In this document: piece after piece, positions 16,166-25,520 of the stretch | How the letters are laid out: every line of letters begins with the position of its first letter | Position numbering within the stretch: position 1 is the stretch's first letter | From: Dehalococcoidia bacterium | GTDB lineage: Bacteria > Chloroflexota > Dehalococcoidia > SpSt-223 | Assembly (NCBI GenBank): GCA_026003895.1 | Contig: BPIC01000003.1 | Coordinates: 363,148 to 427,147 of the forward strand | Direction: 5' to 3' | Length of the DNA: 64,000 nucleotides | Position numbers and translations under genes: made by a program | Notes under the pieces: generated by a model | The model's database searches: none | What the model was told of the DNA's origin: nothing | The model's input: only the letters and a program-made list of their open reading frames with translations

Positions 16166-17356
16166 CTAGCGCACCTCCGCGATTTGCGGCTGATTGAGCA
16201 GCCACTGTTTGGCAGGGCTGCTCCAGATGACGTTCCAGCGCCCGCTGAAGCGCCGCGTCGACTGCCCGGTCGCCGAGCGCTCGGTCGCGGTCACGTTCAC
16301 GTTCGCAGCGTTCTGGCCGGGGATGAGCGAGGCCTCGGCGCGAATCTCGATCGTGTTGGCATACCCCTCGACCCAGCGGTCGAAGGGGTTGGCTGCCTGA
16401 AAATCGGGCGAGAGGAACGTGTAAGCGTCGCGGAACTGCTTATCGTTCAGAAGCTGGTAGAACCGCTCAACCGTCTGCGGGATCGCCTCGGGAATGCCGC
16501 TCTCGTTGCGCGAAATCCGGTCGAGCGTTGCACCAATCAGCCGGTAGCGGGTCTCGCTGATTCCGCTTGGACAGCAGTTGCCCTCCCAGCCGGCATAGAT
16601 CGGCTCCAGCACGACAAGCTGGCCGTTCGTGGCCCGTGCACCGAGCTTGTACCCAGTGAGCGCGGTCGCGAAGACCGGTTCGCGGTCTCCGGCGAAGTAA
16701 ATCAGGTAGCCGACCGTGCCAGCGGTGCCGCCAGAGACAATCGGAATAATCGCCTCCTCGCGCCCATCCCCCGAGATATCGCCGTAGATGATGTCTTGGA
16801 GGTCGGCGAAGCCCGGAATCGAACCAGGCGTCTTGAATTCGATGAACGGTCCGGCGCCGGCGAGATAGTCCGGGGCGGGGGGATGGTTCACCGCTGGCTC
16901 TTGGCTGATGATCGTGGTCCAGTCGGCGGCGCGCAGGTTGACGGTCGAGGTGTTGCGGACCGGCGTCGAGGTCGCTGCGCCGGCACGGACGGTCCCGGTC
17001 GGCGACGCTGCTGCTGTGCCGGTCCGCGCCGGCCCAGCGGTCACTGCTGGCGTCCCGGTGCGAACCGGCGTGGTCGGAGTCACCGCGGTCACCGTCCGCG
17101 TGGCGGTAATTCCTGCCGTTCCGGTGACGGTGCTGGTTGCCGTGATTGTCCCGCTCGCGATGACGGTGCGGGCGGCGGTCGGCGAGGCAAGCGCCGTGGG
17201 TGTCCGGACAGCGGTTGGGGTCGAGGGTGGACGAGTGGGGACGACCGCGGTGGGCGTCGCGGCGGGAGCGAGGATCTGCGGAAAGGTGCCGCCCGGCAGG
17301 CAGCCGGCGGCGAGGAGGGCCGTCAGGCCGAGGCTGGCGAGGACGCGTTGCTTCAT
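16166..17356 (-). CDS. Lipoprotein with Thr/Pro/Ala-rich linker
   Basis: Secreted 396-residue lipoprotein: signal peptide with lipobox LAAGC (Cys19), then about 120 residues of Thr/Ala/Pro/Val-rich low-complexity linker, then a globular domain with YGDISGDGREEAIIPIVSGG (a Ca-binding-like DxDGxxE segment resembling integrin/FG-GAP or LppP/LprE-type domains) and a C-terminal NTF2-like region around QLLNDKQFRDAYTFLSP. This architecture is common on the surface of Chloroflexi; function unknown. Convergent with obg over a 144-bp gap. Confidence 0.8.
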   Translation of the reverse strand: MKQRVLASLGLTALLAAGCLPGGTFPQILAPAATPTAVVPTRPPSTPTAVRTPTALASPTAARTVIASGTITATSTVTGTAGITATRTVTAVTPTTPVRTGTPAVTAGPARTGTAAASPTGTVRAGAATSTPVRNTSTVNLRAADWTTIISQEPAVNHPPAPDYLAGAGPFIEFKTPGSIPGFADLQDIIYGDISGDGREEAIIPIVSGGTAGTVGYLIYFAGDREPVFATALTGYKLGARATNGQLVVLEPIYAGWEGNCCPSGISETRYRLIGATLDRISRNESGIPEAIPQTVERFYQLLNDKQFRDAYTFLSPDFQAANPFDRWVEGYANTIEIRAEASLIPGQNAANVNVTATERSATGQSTRRFSGRWNVIWSSPAKQWLLNQPQIAEVR

Positions 17357-17425
17357 CTGGGTCTCCGTCGTCCGCGGGGCGCGCCCGCGGCTGCACCAAG
17401 TGTAATCGGCAGTCGGGCGAAGCGG

Positions 17426-18319
17426 TTAGGGCAGGGAGACCCGCCCTTCCTCTACCCGAGCCAGCCCGTCGGCGGCCAGTCCCTCCGCCAGCGCCGCGAT
17501 CCAGTCGGCATCCTTCGCCGAGAAGTCCGGTTTGATCGCTGCCCCAAGCGCCGCGAGGGGCAGCGACTCGCCCGGCGCGAGCGCGCGCAGCGCGTCGACC
17601 GCCCGGCCGCGATACCACCGGCGCGACCCCTCGAACCGCGCAGCCTGATACGGCACTCGGCGTTCGGCAATTGCCCGTCCTTCACCACGGGTCGCGCACA
17701 ACGCGATCGCTGGGCAGAGGAGACAGCGCGGCGCGCGCGCCGTGCAGATTGTCGCTCCGATGTCCATGAGCGCTTGGTTCCACGGCCAGGCCTCCGGCGG
17801 CAGCATCGATGCAGCGAGCGACCACGCCTCACGTTCCGTCAGCGTCGGCTGGCCGGCGATCCGGCCGAGCACGCGCCGGATGTTCGTATCGACGACCGGT
17901 ACCCGCTGTTCGAAGGCGAAGCAGGCAATCGCCGCGGCGGTGTAACGCCCGATGCCGGGCAGGGATTCGAGCGCGGCCGGCTCGTCTGGCAGCTTGCCGC
18001 CGAATCGGTCGACGGCGGCTTGGGCAGTCCGTTGGAGGTTGACGGCGCGCCGGTTGTAGCCCAGCCCGACCCAGGCGCGGATGACCGCGCCAACCGGCGC
18101 GGCCGCGAGATCGGCCAGCGTTGGGAACGACCTGAGAAAGTCGTGATATTTTGGGACCACCCGGTCGACCTGAGTCTGTTGCAGCATCACCTCGGCGACG
18201 AGGATGCGATAGGGATCGCGCGTTCGCCGCCACGGAAGGTCGCGACCGGTGTGAGCAAACCAGTCCAGAACGGCGCGCTGGAGCGCTGCGAGGCGCTCCC
18301 CGGAAAACCGGAAGGTCAT
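17426..18319 (-). CDS. mutY: A/G-specific adenine glycosylase MutY, short form
   Basis: Base-excision enzyme that removes adenine mispaired with 8-oxoguanine. The 297-residue protein has catalytic Glu43 in AEVMLQQTQV, helix-hairpin-helix LPGIGRYTA (120-128), catalytic Asp144 in VVDTNIRRV and the 4Fe-4S site Cys192-X6-Cys199-X2-Cys202-X5-Cys208. The usual MutT-like C-terminal domain that reads 8-oxoG is missing; a shorter unrelated tail of about 75 residues replaces it. Its start codon overlaps the start of a divergent NUDIX gene. TAGAAT ends 8 nt before the ATG, inside that gene. Confidence 0.93.
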   Translation of the reverse strand: MTFRFSGERLAALQRAVLDWFAHTGRDLPWRRTRDPYRILVAEVMLQQTQVDRVVPKYHDFLRSFPTLADLAAAPVGAVIRAWVGLGYNRRAVNLQRTAQAAVDRFGGKLPDEPAALESLPGIGRYTAAAIACFAFEQRVPVVDTNIRRVLGRIAGQPTLTEREAWSLAASMLPPEAWPWNQALMDIGATICTARAPRCLLCPAIALCATRGEGRAIAERRVPYQAARFEGSRRWYRGRAVDALRALAPGESLPLAALGAAIKPDFSAKDADWIAALAEGLAADGLARVEEGRVSLP

Positions 18320-18791
18320 GCACGACGATTCTACGCCACCGCTCGACCGCCATTGGACGGTTTCGGTCTACATTGTCAGCGCCGGGCGGGTAGCGCTCCA
18401 CCGGCACACCAAGCTCGGCCTTTGGCTTCCGGCGGGAGGGCACCTCGAGCCGGGCGAACTGCCGGACGATGCCGCACTCCGCGAAGCCGAGGAGGAGACG
18501 GGGTTGCGCGTCGCTCTCTTCGACGCGGCGGCTGGCCCCCCACTGCCGCCACCGATCCCCGGCCGGCTTCCCTGGCCCCGCCCGCTCGCCCGGCCAATCG
18601 GTGTCCAACTTGCCCCCGTCGCCCCCGGTCATGAGCATATCGATCTCATCTACGGCGCTCGCCCGATCGGCGAAGCCCCGCTGCCTCCCTTGGCGAGCGC
18701 CTTTCGCTGGCTCACGGCCGACGAGGCCGCCGCCCTCGGTGCCCCGCCGGATGTGGTCGGCTGGACCCGCCTCGTGACCGAACGTGCCTGA
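18318..18791 (+). CDS. NUDIX hydrolase
   Basis: Hydrolase of nucleoside diphosphates linked to another moiety. The 157-residue protein has a complete Nudix box: Gly41-X5-Glu47-X7-Arg55-Glu56-X-X-Glu59-Glu60-X-Gly62. The substrate cannot be read from the sequence, but head-to-head placement with mutY makes oxidised nucleotides (a MutT-like role) an attractive inference. The ATG at 18318 shares CATG with the mutY start; GGAAGG lies only a few bases upstream. Confidence 0.88.
   Translation: MHDDSTPPLDRHWTVSVYIVSAGRVALHRHTKLGLWLPAGGHLEPGELPDDAALREAEEETGLRVALFDAAAGPPLPPPIPGRLPWPRPLARPIGVQLAPVAPGHEHIDLIYGARPIGEAPLPPLASAFRWLTADEAAALGAPPDVVGWTRLVTERA
18328..18333 (-). promoter_or_regulatory. Candidate -10 element of mutY
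   Basis: TAGAAT on the minus strand ends 8 nt before the mutY ATG. The -35 region (TCCAAT, 18 bp further) is weak. The element lies within the NUDIX coding sequence because the two genes have no spacer. Confidence 0.3.
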
Positions 18792-19091
18792 CGTGTCGCG
18801 GTCACACTGGGAGCCAGCGCGGGCCTGCTCAGGCGAGGTGATCGGAATCCAGCAGAATCGAGCCCTGCCCCGACCGCTCGCTTTGCGATCCTCGGTTCCT
18901 GACGTTCGGTGTCCACGGCGATGGACGAGGTACCCTCTCGTGGGTTTCGCTTGGCGTGCGATCGGGTGGATATCCGAGCCTCGGCCGGCGATGCGCGTCC
19001 CGCTCGATCTTCCGCCGGTCACTGCTACGACCGTTGCCGCTGCGCCCTGCGCAGCGGTCATCTGAGGACGCCCTTGGCCCTCGCGGCGGGC
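18792..19091. other. Intergenic stretch with hairpin
   Basis: No convincing gene. A perfect 9-bp stem CCGCTGCGC/GCGCAGCGG with a 3-nt loop lies at 19037-19057, between the convergent NUDIX and carrier genes. It has no T-run; it may be a factor-assisted transcription stop for either strand. Confidence 0.5.
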
Positions 19092-19997
19092 TCAACCCAC
19101 GCCGAGCCAGGTTGCCAGCAGCGTGATCGTCAAGATTGCGCCGAGCGTGGTCGCAAGGACAACGCCCGTGACGAATCGCGGCGCGGCGCGGAACTCCGAG
19201 GCGAGGATGACGGTGAATACCGCGGTCGGCATCGCCGCTTGGAGGATCATCACAGCACGCGTGATGCCCTGCATGTCGAACAACTGAACGAGGACGAGCG
19301 CCGCCCCGGTGCCGACGACGAGGCGCATCACCGTGGCGACGGCGATCTCGCGCGCCTGTTCGCCCACGCGAATATCGGCCAGTTGCAGGCCGAGCACCGC
19401 GAGCATCCCCGGCACCGCCGCTGCGCCGAGCAGGCCTGTCACTCGCTCGACGAGGAGCGGCACCGGCAGCGACCAGATCAGCACCACCAACCCTGCTACT
19501 CCGGCGTAGCTGACCGGCGTCCGAAGGATGCTGAGCAGCGCCTGCCGGGTGCTGCCCGATCCGCGTGACGCGAGGAAGACCGCCAGCGTCCCGGACAGCA
19601 TGCTATGGACAACGAAGAAGGCGACCGCTCGCTGCAAGCCTGCCTCGCCGAACGCGAACAGCGAGATCGACAGCCCTAAGTTGCCGGCATTCATAAAAAC
19701 GGAGGTAAGCAAGAAGGCGCTGGTATGCGGCCCGTCCAAGCGGAGGAGACGCGCTGCCACCCAGCCGAGACCAAGCATCACCGCGGCGAGCGCTACCACG
19801 AAGAGGGCGATCTGCAGCGCTTCCTCCGCTGCCAGCGTCCCGCCGGTCAGGCCGGAAAATGACAACGCCGGGCTGAACAAATAGAAGACGACTTGGCTGA
19901 GCGGCGTCGGCGAAATCTTCCTCCAGCGGCCAAGGAGATAGGCCGAGGCAACGATGACGAAGACCGGAAGGACAGCGTTCGCGAAGACGGCGAGCAT
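19092..19997 (-). CDS. Auxin-efflux-carrier (AEC) family transporter
   Basis: Integral membrane carrier of 301 residues with about ten hydrophobic spans in two halves. SVFMNAGNLGLSISLFAFG is the conserved AEC motif, mirrored in the second half by MILQAAMPTAVFTVILASEF. Bacterial members export or import malonate, malate or other organic anions; the substrate here is not evident. The ATG at 19997 starts with FANAVLPVFVIVASAYLLGR, typical of the family. Single gene. Confidence 0.88.
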   Translation of the reverse strand: MLAVFANAVLPVFVIVASAYLLGRWRKISPTPLSQVVFYLFSPALSFSGLTGGTLAAEEALQIALFVVALAAVMLGLGWVAARLLRLDGPHTSAFLLTSVFMNAGNLGLSISLFAFGEAGLQRAVAFFVVHSMLSGTLAVFLASRGSGSTRQALLSILRTPVSYAGVAGLVVLIWSLPVPLLVERVTGLLGAAAVPGMLAVLGLQLADIRVGEQAREIAVATVMRLVVGTGAALVLVQLFDMQGITRAVMILQAAMPTAVFTVILASEFRAAPRFVTGVVLATTLGAILTITLLATWLGVG

Positions 19998-20353
19998 GCA
20001 CTCGGGATTGTCGCCGAGCGGACGCGCCTTTCCACGGCCGCGTCCGCCGTCTCAGCCCCAATCGGGCTTGCCACCCGTGGCTGTGGCGCAATCACCTTGC
20101 CGGTGAGGACGGGCGAGCGTCGGCCGCCCGGCCTCTTGCCGTGACGGAGCCCTCGCGATCCTGCGACAGGCAAGCCCGTCAACCCTGCGCTCGCCCCGCC
20201 GGCGTGCACCGTCCTGCCCCCGATCGGCCGCGACCAGCGCCAATGCCGTCTATCCGGTCTCTGCCCGCCATCGCCGAAGCTCCGGGAGGTGGTGAGGAAG
20301 TGTCTCCTCCCAGACCCTGATCAGTGGCGCGGGCGATGACGGATTGAGCAGGG
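19998..20353. other. Intergenic stretch, nothing recognised
   Basis: About 355 bp between two minus-strand genes. I see no coding frame with protein character, no stable terminator and no clear promoter. Confidence 0.5.
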
Positions 20354-22747
20354 CTACCAGCCGATCTCGACCTCCAGCGAACGGCCAATGAGCTCGCCGC
20401 GAGGGTCCACGAGGACGATGCCAACGGCGTCGCCGCGGCCGACGGCCACGTTGAGCGGTCGCACGCCGTGGCGCAGCAGATCGGCGAGGCGGACACGCGC
20501 TCGGGGCGTTGTCCGGTCGCCAACGTAGAGGAGGATCACCACCTCGCCGCTCGGCCGCGCGCTGCTGCGGACGACGAGCCGGGACAAGGTCACATCTGTT
20601 GGCAAGCCGCGCCGATCGCGCTCGGAGTCGAAGAGCACGCCGTCCGGAGGAACGGGGCCGCTGAAGACGATGGCCGAGCGCCGGGCGCCGGACACAACGC
20701 TGGCCTCGGCAACGCCCGGCGCCGCCTCGACCGCCTTCGCCATCTGGAAGACCAGCGGTGTTGCTTGCATCGCCATCAGCCCCATCATCGGGGCACTGCT
20801 CGCTGCGGTCAGAAAGTTGGAGGACCAGCCTGCTGGCAATGCGTTCCCCACCGCCACCCGCGTTTCCACTTTGCGCCCCGCCTCCTCGCGGACGGCGACG
20901 AAGGCCGTCTCCGACGACACCAGCCCATAGGCGAGCGCTTCGCGGACGAGCAGCCCTTTGAGTGCCCGCTCGGCGTCGGCACGCCGGTTCTCGTGATAGA
21001 TCGCTTCTCCCCCGGCGACGAGGCCACGGTCGTAGCCGAGGCGGGAAAGCTGGGCGCCCAGCTCGTCGGGTCCCAGACCAGCGCTCATCAGATAGTCGAG
21101 GCCCGCCACCCGGCGCGCCCCAAAAAACGGCGCCAGCGCGACCGGCGCGGCGACTGCCGCGGTTTCCGCGAGGATGCCGGCTGGGCCGACCAGGCGCCCC
21201 CGCAGCGGCTCGCCTCCCGCAACCCGCCCGAGCACGACGCTCGCCCGGCCTGGCCGTGCCTCTCCCAGATCGATCTCGGTCCAGTCGTGGCCGCTCACCG
21301 CGCCGCCGTCGGCAAGTTCAACGGACGGCCGGTTCAACGCGAGCCTCACCCCTCCGAGCACTGGTCCGGTCCAGAAGGCGAGCACCTCGTCGAGCGCGGT
21401 CGAGATATCCTCGGCACTGGGGTCGCTGGTGAGGAACCGCGCGATGCCGCCGCCCCGGTCGGCGAGCTCGTGAGCGAGGAAGTCATTCGGCGCGGCGTCG
21501 ATGCACAGGACGCTGATCCGGCGGCGCTCGGCACGGTGCGCCTCGTCGTCTGCAAGGCGGAGGATCCGGCCTGCGTCGGTAACCTCAGCGTCGGTGATGA
21601 CGATGACGTGGCCGGCGCGGCCGGCGCTGCGCGGAAGACGGAGCGCCTGTTCGAGCGCGACGCCAAGCTCGGTGCCACCGCTGTCGCGCGAGGCCTTCAG
21701 AAAATCGATCGCTGCCCGAACGTTCTCGGCCGTGGCCGGCTGTGGCGCGGCGGCAAACCAGCGCGTCGTGGTATGAAAGACAGCGAGGGCGAAGGTTGGG
21801 ACCTCCCCGGGCTCCTCAGTGAGCCGGGTCAGGAAGCTCTCGACCGCCCAATCGGCCGCTTCCCATTTTGGCCCTCCCATCGAACCCGAGTGGTCGACGA
21901 GCAGCACGATCTCGCGCGCCCGTTCGGTGATCCCCTCGACGCCGCGGGGCATGGTCACCATCCCAACCACGTACTCCACATCGCCGGCGTTTTGGACGAA
22001 CAATTCGAGGCTTCCTCGACCTGCGGTCGGCCAGCGGAGAATGCAGTCGCGGTCGGGCAGGACCTCGCCGTCAGCGAGCTGGACGTGCATCCCTGCTGCT
22101 TCGGGAGTCAGCGCAAGCCGGTGTGTCGGGCTCGTTACGTCGGCCGCGCCGGCGAAGCGCAGATCAAGTGCGAAGCGATGGCCGGGGTCGCGCAGGACGG
22201 CAAGCGGCTGGCCGGCAGCCGGGCGCGAGCCCTCTTCGTCGCTCCGTGAGTACCGCGGCGCGGTGGTGAGCGGAATGCGGAGCGTCCAGGCGTCCCCCTC
22301 GCTGCGGGCAAGCTGGACGTAGCGCGTCGTCACCGCGACGTCCTCCTCGGGCGGGATGCCAGCGACGTGCAAGGTGAAGACGTCTGCCGATTCCCGCGTC
22401 AGCAGCACCGCCTGCTTTCCTTGCGCCACCGCCTCGCGGTAGTCGCGCTCGCCCGCCTCGCGCTCGGCGAGCCTCGCCTCGATGGTCACTTCGCCGAACC
22501 GCACCGTCACGCCGGTCACCGCGGCGTCGCCGGGCAGAGGGAAGCGGTAGACCGCTTCGACGACAGCGCTCTGCTGGTCGCGGCCGAAGCGGTAGGTGTG
22601 GGTGACCTCCAGAGCAGCGAATGGCCCGACGACGGTGCCGGCGAGGCTGGTGCGACGGAGCGGAACGAAGCGCCCCGGCGCACCGATGACTTCCAGCACG
22701 GCGACTGGGGCAGCGGGCGAATTGTCGAAGCGTGTGGTGCGGAACAT
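20354..22747 (-). CDS. VIT and von Willebrand factor A domain protein
   Basis: A 797-residue protein with an N-terminal VIT domain (about 1-145; YRFPLPGDAAVTGVTVRFGE, then the YREAVAQGKQAVLLTRES segment) and a central vWA domain whose MIDAS motif DHSGSMGG (Asp285, Ser287, Ser289) should bind a divalent cation. The C-terminal third resembles the inter-alpha-trypsin inhibitor heavy-chain arrangement found in bacterial VIT-VWA proteins. No signal peptide is seen, so it is probably cytosolic and acts in protein-protein interaction. Start ATG 22747 has GGGGG upstream; the extra upstream frame is not domain-like. Confidence 0.88.
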   Translation of the reverse strand: MFRTTRFDNSPAAPVAVLEVIGAPGRFVPLRRTSLAGTVVGPFAALEVTHTYRFGRDQQSAVVEAVYRFPLPGDAAVTGVTVRFGEVTIEARLAEREAGERDYREAVAQGKQAVLLTRESADVFTLHVAGIPPEEDVAVTTRYVQLARSEGDAWTLRIPLTTAPRYSRSDEEGSRPAAGQPLAVLRDPGHRFALDLRFAGAADVTSPTHRLALTPEAAGMHVQLADGEVLPDRDCILRWPTAGRGSLELFVQNAGDVEYVVGMVTMPRGVEGITERAREIVLLVDHSGSMGGPKWEAADWAVESFLTRLTEEPGEVPTFALAVFHTTTRWFAAAPQPATAENVRAAIDFLKASRDSGGTELGVALEQALRLPRSAGRAGHVIVITDAEVTDAGRILRLADDEAHRAERRRISVLCIDAAPNDFLAHELADRGGGIARFLTSDPSAEDISTALDEVLAFWTGPVLGGVRLALNRPSVELADGGAVSGHDWTEIDLGEARPGRASVVLGRVAGGEPLRGRLVGPAGILAETAAVAAPVALAPFFGARRVAGLDYLMSAGLGPDELGAQLSRLGYDRGLVAGGEAIYHENRRADAERALKGLLVREALAYGLVSSETAFVAVREEAGRKVETRVAVGNALPAGWSSNFLTAASSAPMMGLMAMQATPLVFQMAKAVEAAPGVAEASVVSGARRSAIVFSGPVPPDGVLFDSERDRRGLPTDVTLSRLVVRSSARPSGEVVILLYVGDRTTPRARVRLADLLRHGVRPLNVAVGRGDAVGIVLVDPRGELIGRSLEVEIGW

Positions 22748-23003
22748 CCATCCCCCTGTGGCCGCCTGCGGCGTGCCCGACCTCGTTAACGTTGCCTCGC
22801 TGAGCGAGTTCCTCGAGCGCCCCTCAGTGTGCCCGAGGCGCCGGCCGACCGAGCCTCGCTCGTCCCACTGCGACGGCATACCACCCTCAGTTCGCCGTCG
22901 TGGTGCACCGGTCGAGAGGAATCGATCGGACGCCAGGCAGGGAAGCGACGATGCCGGTCATGCCCACCCCAGCGCTGGATGGCTGGCGAGGAGCGAGGGC
23001 CGG

Positions 23004-25340
23004 TCAGCCCGCGACGTGGATCGACCGGTCGAGGCGCAGCCAAGCTGGGCCGAGTGGTGCGCTGCCATCGCGTAGGCCGAGTTCGATCCACAGCTCGCCG
23101 CGCACCGGCGGCAGGATCACGGTCTGGGTGTCGCGCACCAGCGCCCCCGGTGGCCAGCGGTCGGTGGGATATGTCCCGGCTGCGGGAGGAGCCTCGTTTG
23201 TCGCCCGCACGCTCCCGTCCGGCGCGACGAGTCGAAGCGCCACCGTGAGCGGCCGGTCAAGCGGCTGCACCGCCCGCCAGAAGAGCCGGATTGGCAGCGG
23301 CTCACCGGCGCGAAAGGCGGTTCGCTCCAGCTCGAAGCCGGCCAGCTCCACCGGGCCGAAGACCGCGCGCTGGCGCTCGAAGCGGAAGGCTTCCTCGGCC
23401 GCTGCCCCGGGCAAGACCTCGAGCCGGCCAATGATGGCGTGATCGGCGCCATCGAGCGTGCCGATTCGCCTGCCGTCGGGCCGGTAGAGCCCGATCTCGA
23501 CGGCGTAGCGGCCCGGCGGCGTCCCCGGTGGCACCTCGACCCAATACGGGTCGACAATCGGTGCGCCGACCGGCCACTTGGTCATTGGAAAGACGTCGCT
23601 CACCGGGCGCTTGTCCATTTGACCGTAGACCTGGTTGCCGGCGTTCAGGAAATGGACGAACGCCCAGAGGTCCTCGGTTTGGCGCTCAAGGACACGCCAG
23701 TAGAGCGTCAGCGCGACCGTCTCACCGGGACGCGCCGCCAGCTTATCGGTGTCGTAGCCCTCAAAAATGATTCCGCGTTCGAAGGACGTCCGCCGGACAA
23801 ACCGGATCTCCGGCTGCTCGTCGAACCGGATCTCCGGTGAGAGATCGTAGGCGTGCAGCCAGACGCCGCTCCGTTCCTCCGCTGGGCGCACCGGCTCAGC
23901 ATAGTCCTCGAGGAGCCGCAACACTGTCCGCGATGGGTCGGCGAGGTCATCTTGCCAGCGCAGCAGCCAAACTCGTGGGTGGCGCGCCGCAATCGCATCG
24001 AGTTGAGGCGCAACGTGCAGCAGGGGGCGGTCGAGGTCGAGCAGCGGCCCGGGCGGCAGGGGATAGACGGTACGCTCCGACCTCGCGTAGTAGCGGTACC
24101 CGGCTTCGCCATGACCACCGACAACGATAACGGCATCCTCTGGCCCTGCCTCTGCCTCGAGGATCGTGACCGCCTCGCGGAAGGTCTGACCGGCGAGATC
24201 GGCGTCGGCGGTCGACCCAGTTCCGAGGACGACGAGGACAGCGAGCGCGCCGAAGGTGAGGAACGGACCAGCACGCGGTACCGTGAGCAGCGCTGCCAGC
24301 CCGCCGGCGAGCGCGAGGAGCGGGCCGAGCGCCGCTGGCAGCAGGTAGCGCGGCGCGAACTTTGGCGCTGCGCCCAACACGAGCATCAGCCCCGCTGTCG
24401 GCACGAGAATCAGCGCGAGGACGAACAGCCCCGCTGCCCGACGCCAGACGAGCAACCATCCTGCGCCAAGCACGAGGAGGGCGAGCGCCAGCCCCGCGAC
24501 GACGAACGCGCCGTCCGCTTCGCGGCCGATCCCCGCCGCAATTGCGAGCAGACTCTCCATCAGGACGGCAGCGCGATCAAGCGGGCCACGGAAATAGCTT
24601 GCGTTCTCGGCGGACAACCCGCGCGCCACCACGAGCCACGGGGCGACCACCAGCCCCGCGGTCCCAAGGGTGAAGAGCGCTGCGCCGGCCCGGACGATGC
24701 GGCGGCCGGCCAGTGCAATCAGGCCGAGCGCCAACCCGGCGAGGGGCAGCACCGTGAGCACGTGGGTGGCGATGGCGAGTGCGGCCGTGATGCCAAGCGC
24801 CAGCCACCGCCGCGCCCCGCCGCGCTGCGTCGCGAGAATCCCCGCCCACGTGGCGAGCGCGACCCAGAGCAGGGCAAGCGCGTACATGCGTCCTTGCCGG
24901 CTGTGCCAGACGAGCCACGGCGACCACGCGATCAGCAGCGCGACGAGCAGGGGGAAGAGGCGCCCCGTCCGGCCAAGGAGCGCCCGAGCGATCGCCGCGC
25001 CGACGACAATCAGCAGGACCCCAGCAAAGGCCGAGGGCAACCGCAGCGCGAACTCCGAGTCGCCGGCGAGTGTCATCCAGCCGTGCAAGACGACAAACGA
25101 GCCTGGCGGGTGCTCGACGGCAGCAGCAGCAAGGAAGAGATCGTTGAGCGGCCGGCGGGCAATATCCCAACTGCTCGCCTCGTCATGCCACAGCCCCGCT
25201 GTTCCGAGGCCAATGAGGCGAAGCGCGAACCCGGCCAGCGTGATAGTGGCCAGCAGCCACGCCAACCCGCGGGCGGACACGGCCGGCAGGGCACCCGGCG
25301 CAGCGGTTGCCTGCGCCCGACGCGGCGGAAGTGCCGTCAT
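23004..25340 (-). CDS. GT39-like membrane glycosyltransferase
   Basis: A 778-residue polytopic protein: about ten membrane spans in the first 420 residues, with the Asp-Glu pair of GT39/PMT and ArnT enzymes in LWHDEASSW (Asp53-Glu54) after the first span, then a large extracytoplasmic domain with two beta-rich modules. Such enzymes transfer a sugar from a polyprenyl-phosphate donor on the outer face. A 14-bp in-frame direct repeat (aaccggatctccgg, 21-bp period, about 23802-23837) produces the duplicated peptide PEIRF-DEQ-PEIRF. Start at ATG 25340 is the first before the hydrophobic part; no strong ribosome site. Confidence 0.8.
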   Translation of the reverse strand: MTALPPRRAQATAAPGALPAVSARGLAWLLATITLAGFALRLIGLGTAGLWHDEASSWDIARRPLNDLFLAAAAVEHPPGSFVVLHGWMTLAGDSEFALRLPSAFAGVLLIVVGAAIARALLGRTGRLFPLLVALLIAWSPWLVWHSRQGRMYALALLWVALATWAGILATQRGGARRWLALGITAALAIATHVLTVLPLAGLALGLIALAGRRIVRAGAALFTLGTAGLVVAPWLVVARGLSAENASYFRGPLDRAAVLMESLLAIAAGIGREADGAFVVAGLALALLVLGAGWLLVWRRAAGLFVLALILVPTAGLMLVLGAAPKFAPRYLLPAALGPLLALAGGLAALLTVPRAGPFLTFGALAVLVVLGTGSTADADLAGQTFREAVTILEAEAGPEDAVIVVGGHGEAGYRYYARSERTVYPLPPGPLLDLDRPLLHVAPQLDAIAARHPRVWLLRWQDDLADPSRTVLRLLEDYAEPVRPAEERSGVWLHAYDLSPEIRFDEQPEIRFVRRTSFERGIIFEGYDTDKLAARPGETVALTLYWRVLERQTEDLWAFVHFLNAGNQVYGQMDKRPVSDVFPMTKWPVGAPIVDPYWVEVPPGTPPGRYAVEIGLYRPDGRRIGTLDGADHAIIGRLEVLPGAAAEEAFRFERQRAVFGPVELAGFELERTAFRAGEPLPIRLFWRAVQPLDRPLTVALRLVAPDGSVRATNEAPPAAGTYPTDRWPPGALVRDTQTVILPPVRGELWIELGLRDGSAPLGPAWLRLDRSIHVAG

Positions 25341-25520
25341 CGCCGAACTGTCCCGAGCACGCTGCTCGTCCCCTCGCGTCACCGCGAACGCGCTCCGATG
25401 ACGCGGCCGGAATCGTACGCCGACTCGTCGAACCGTCCCATGAAGTGGGAACCGGCTGCGCTCCTCGTCCGTCCGGCAAGTAGCGGCCGCCGTCTTCCAC
25501 GTCGCATGATAGAGGAGGCC

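Noticed and set aside
16940..17280. Repetitive DNA in the lipoprotein gene as a possible tandem array
   Set aside because: It encodes a low-complexity Thr/Ala/Pro linker with irregular units, not a true tandem repeat or CRISPR.
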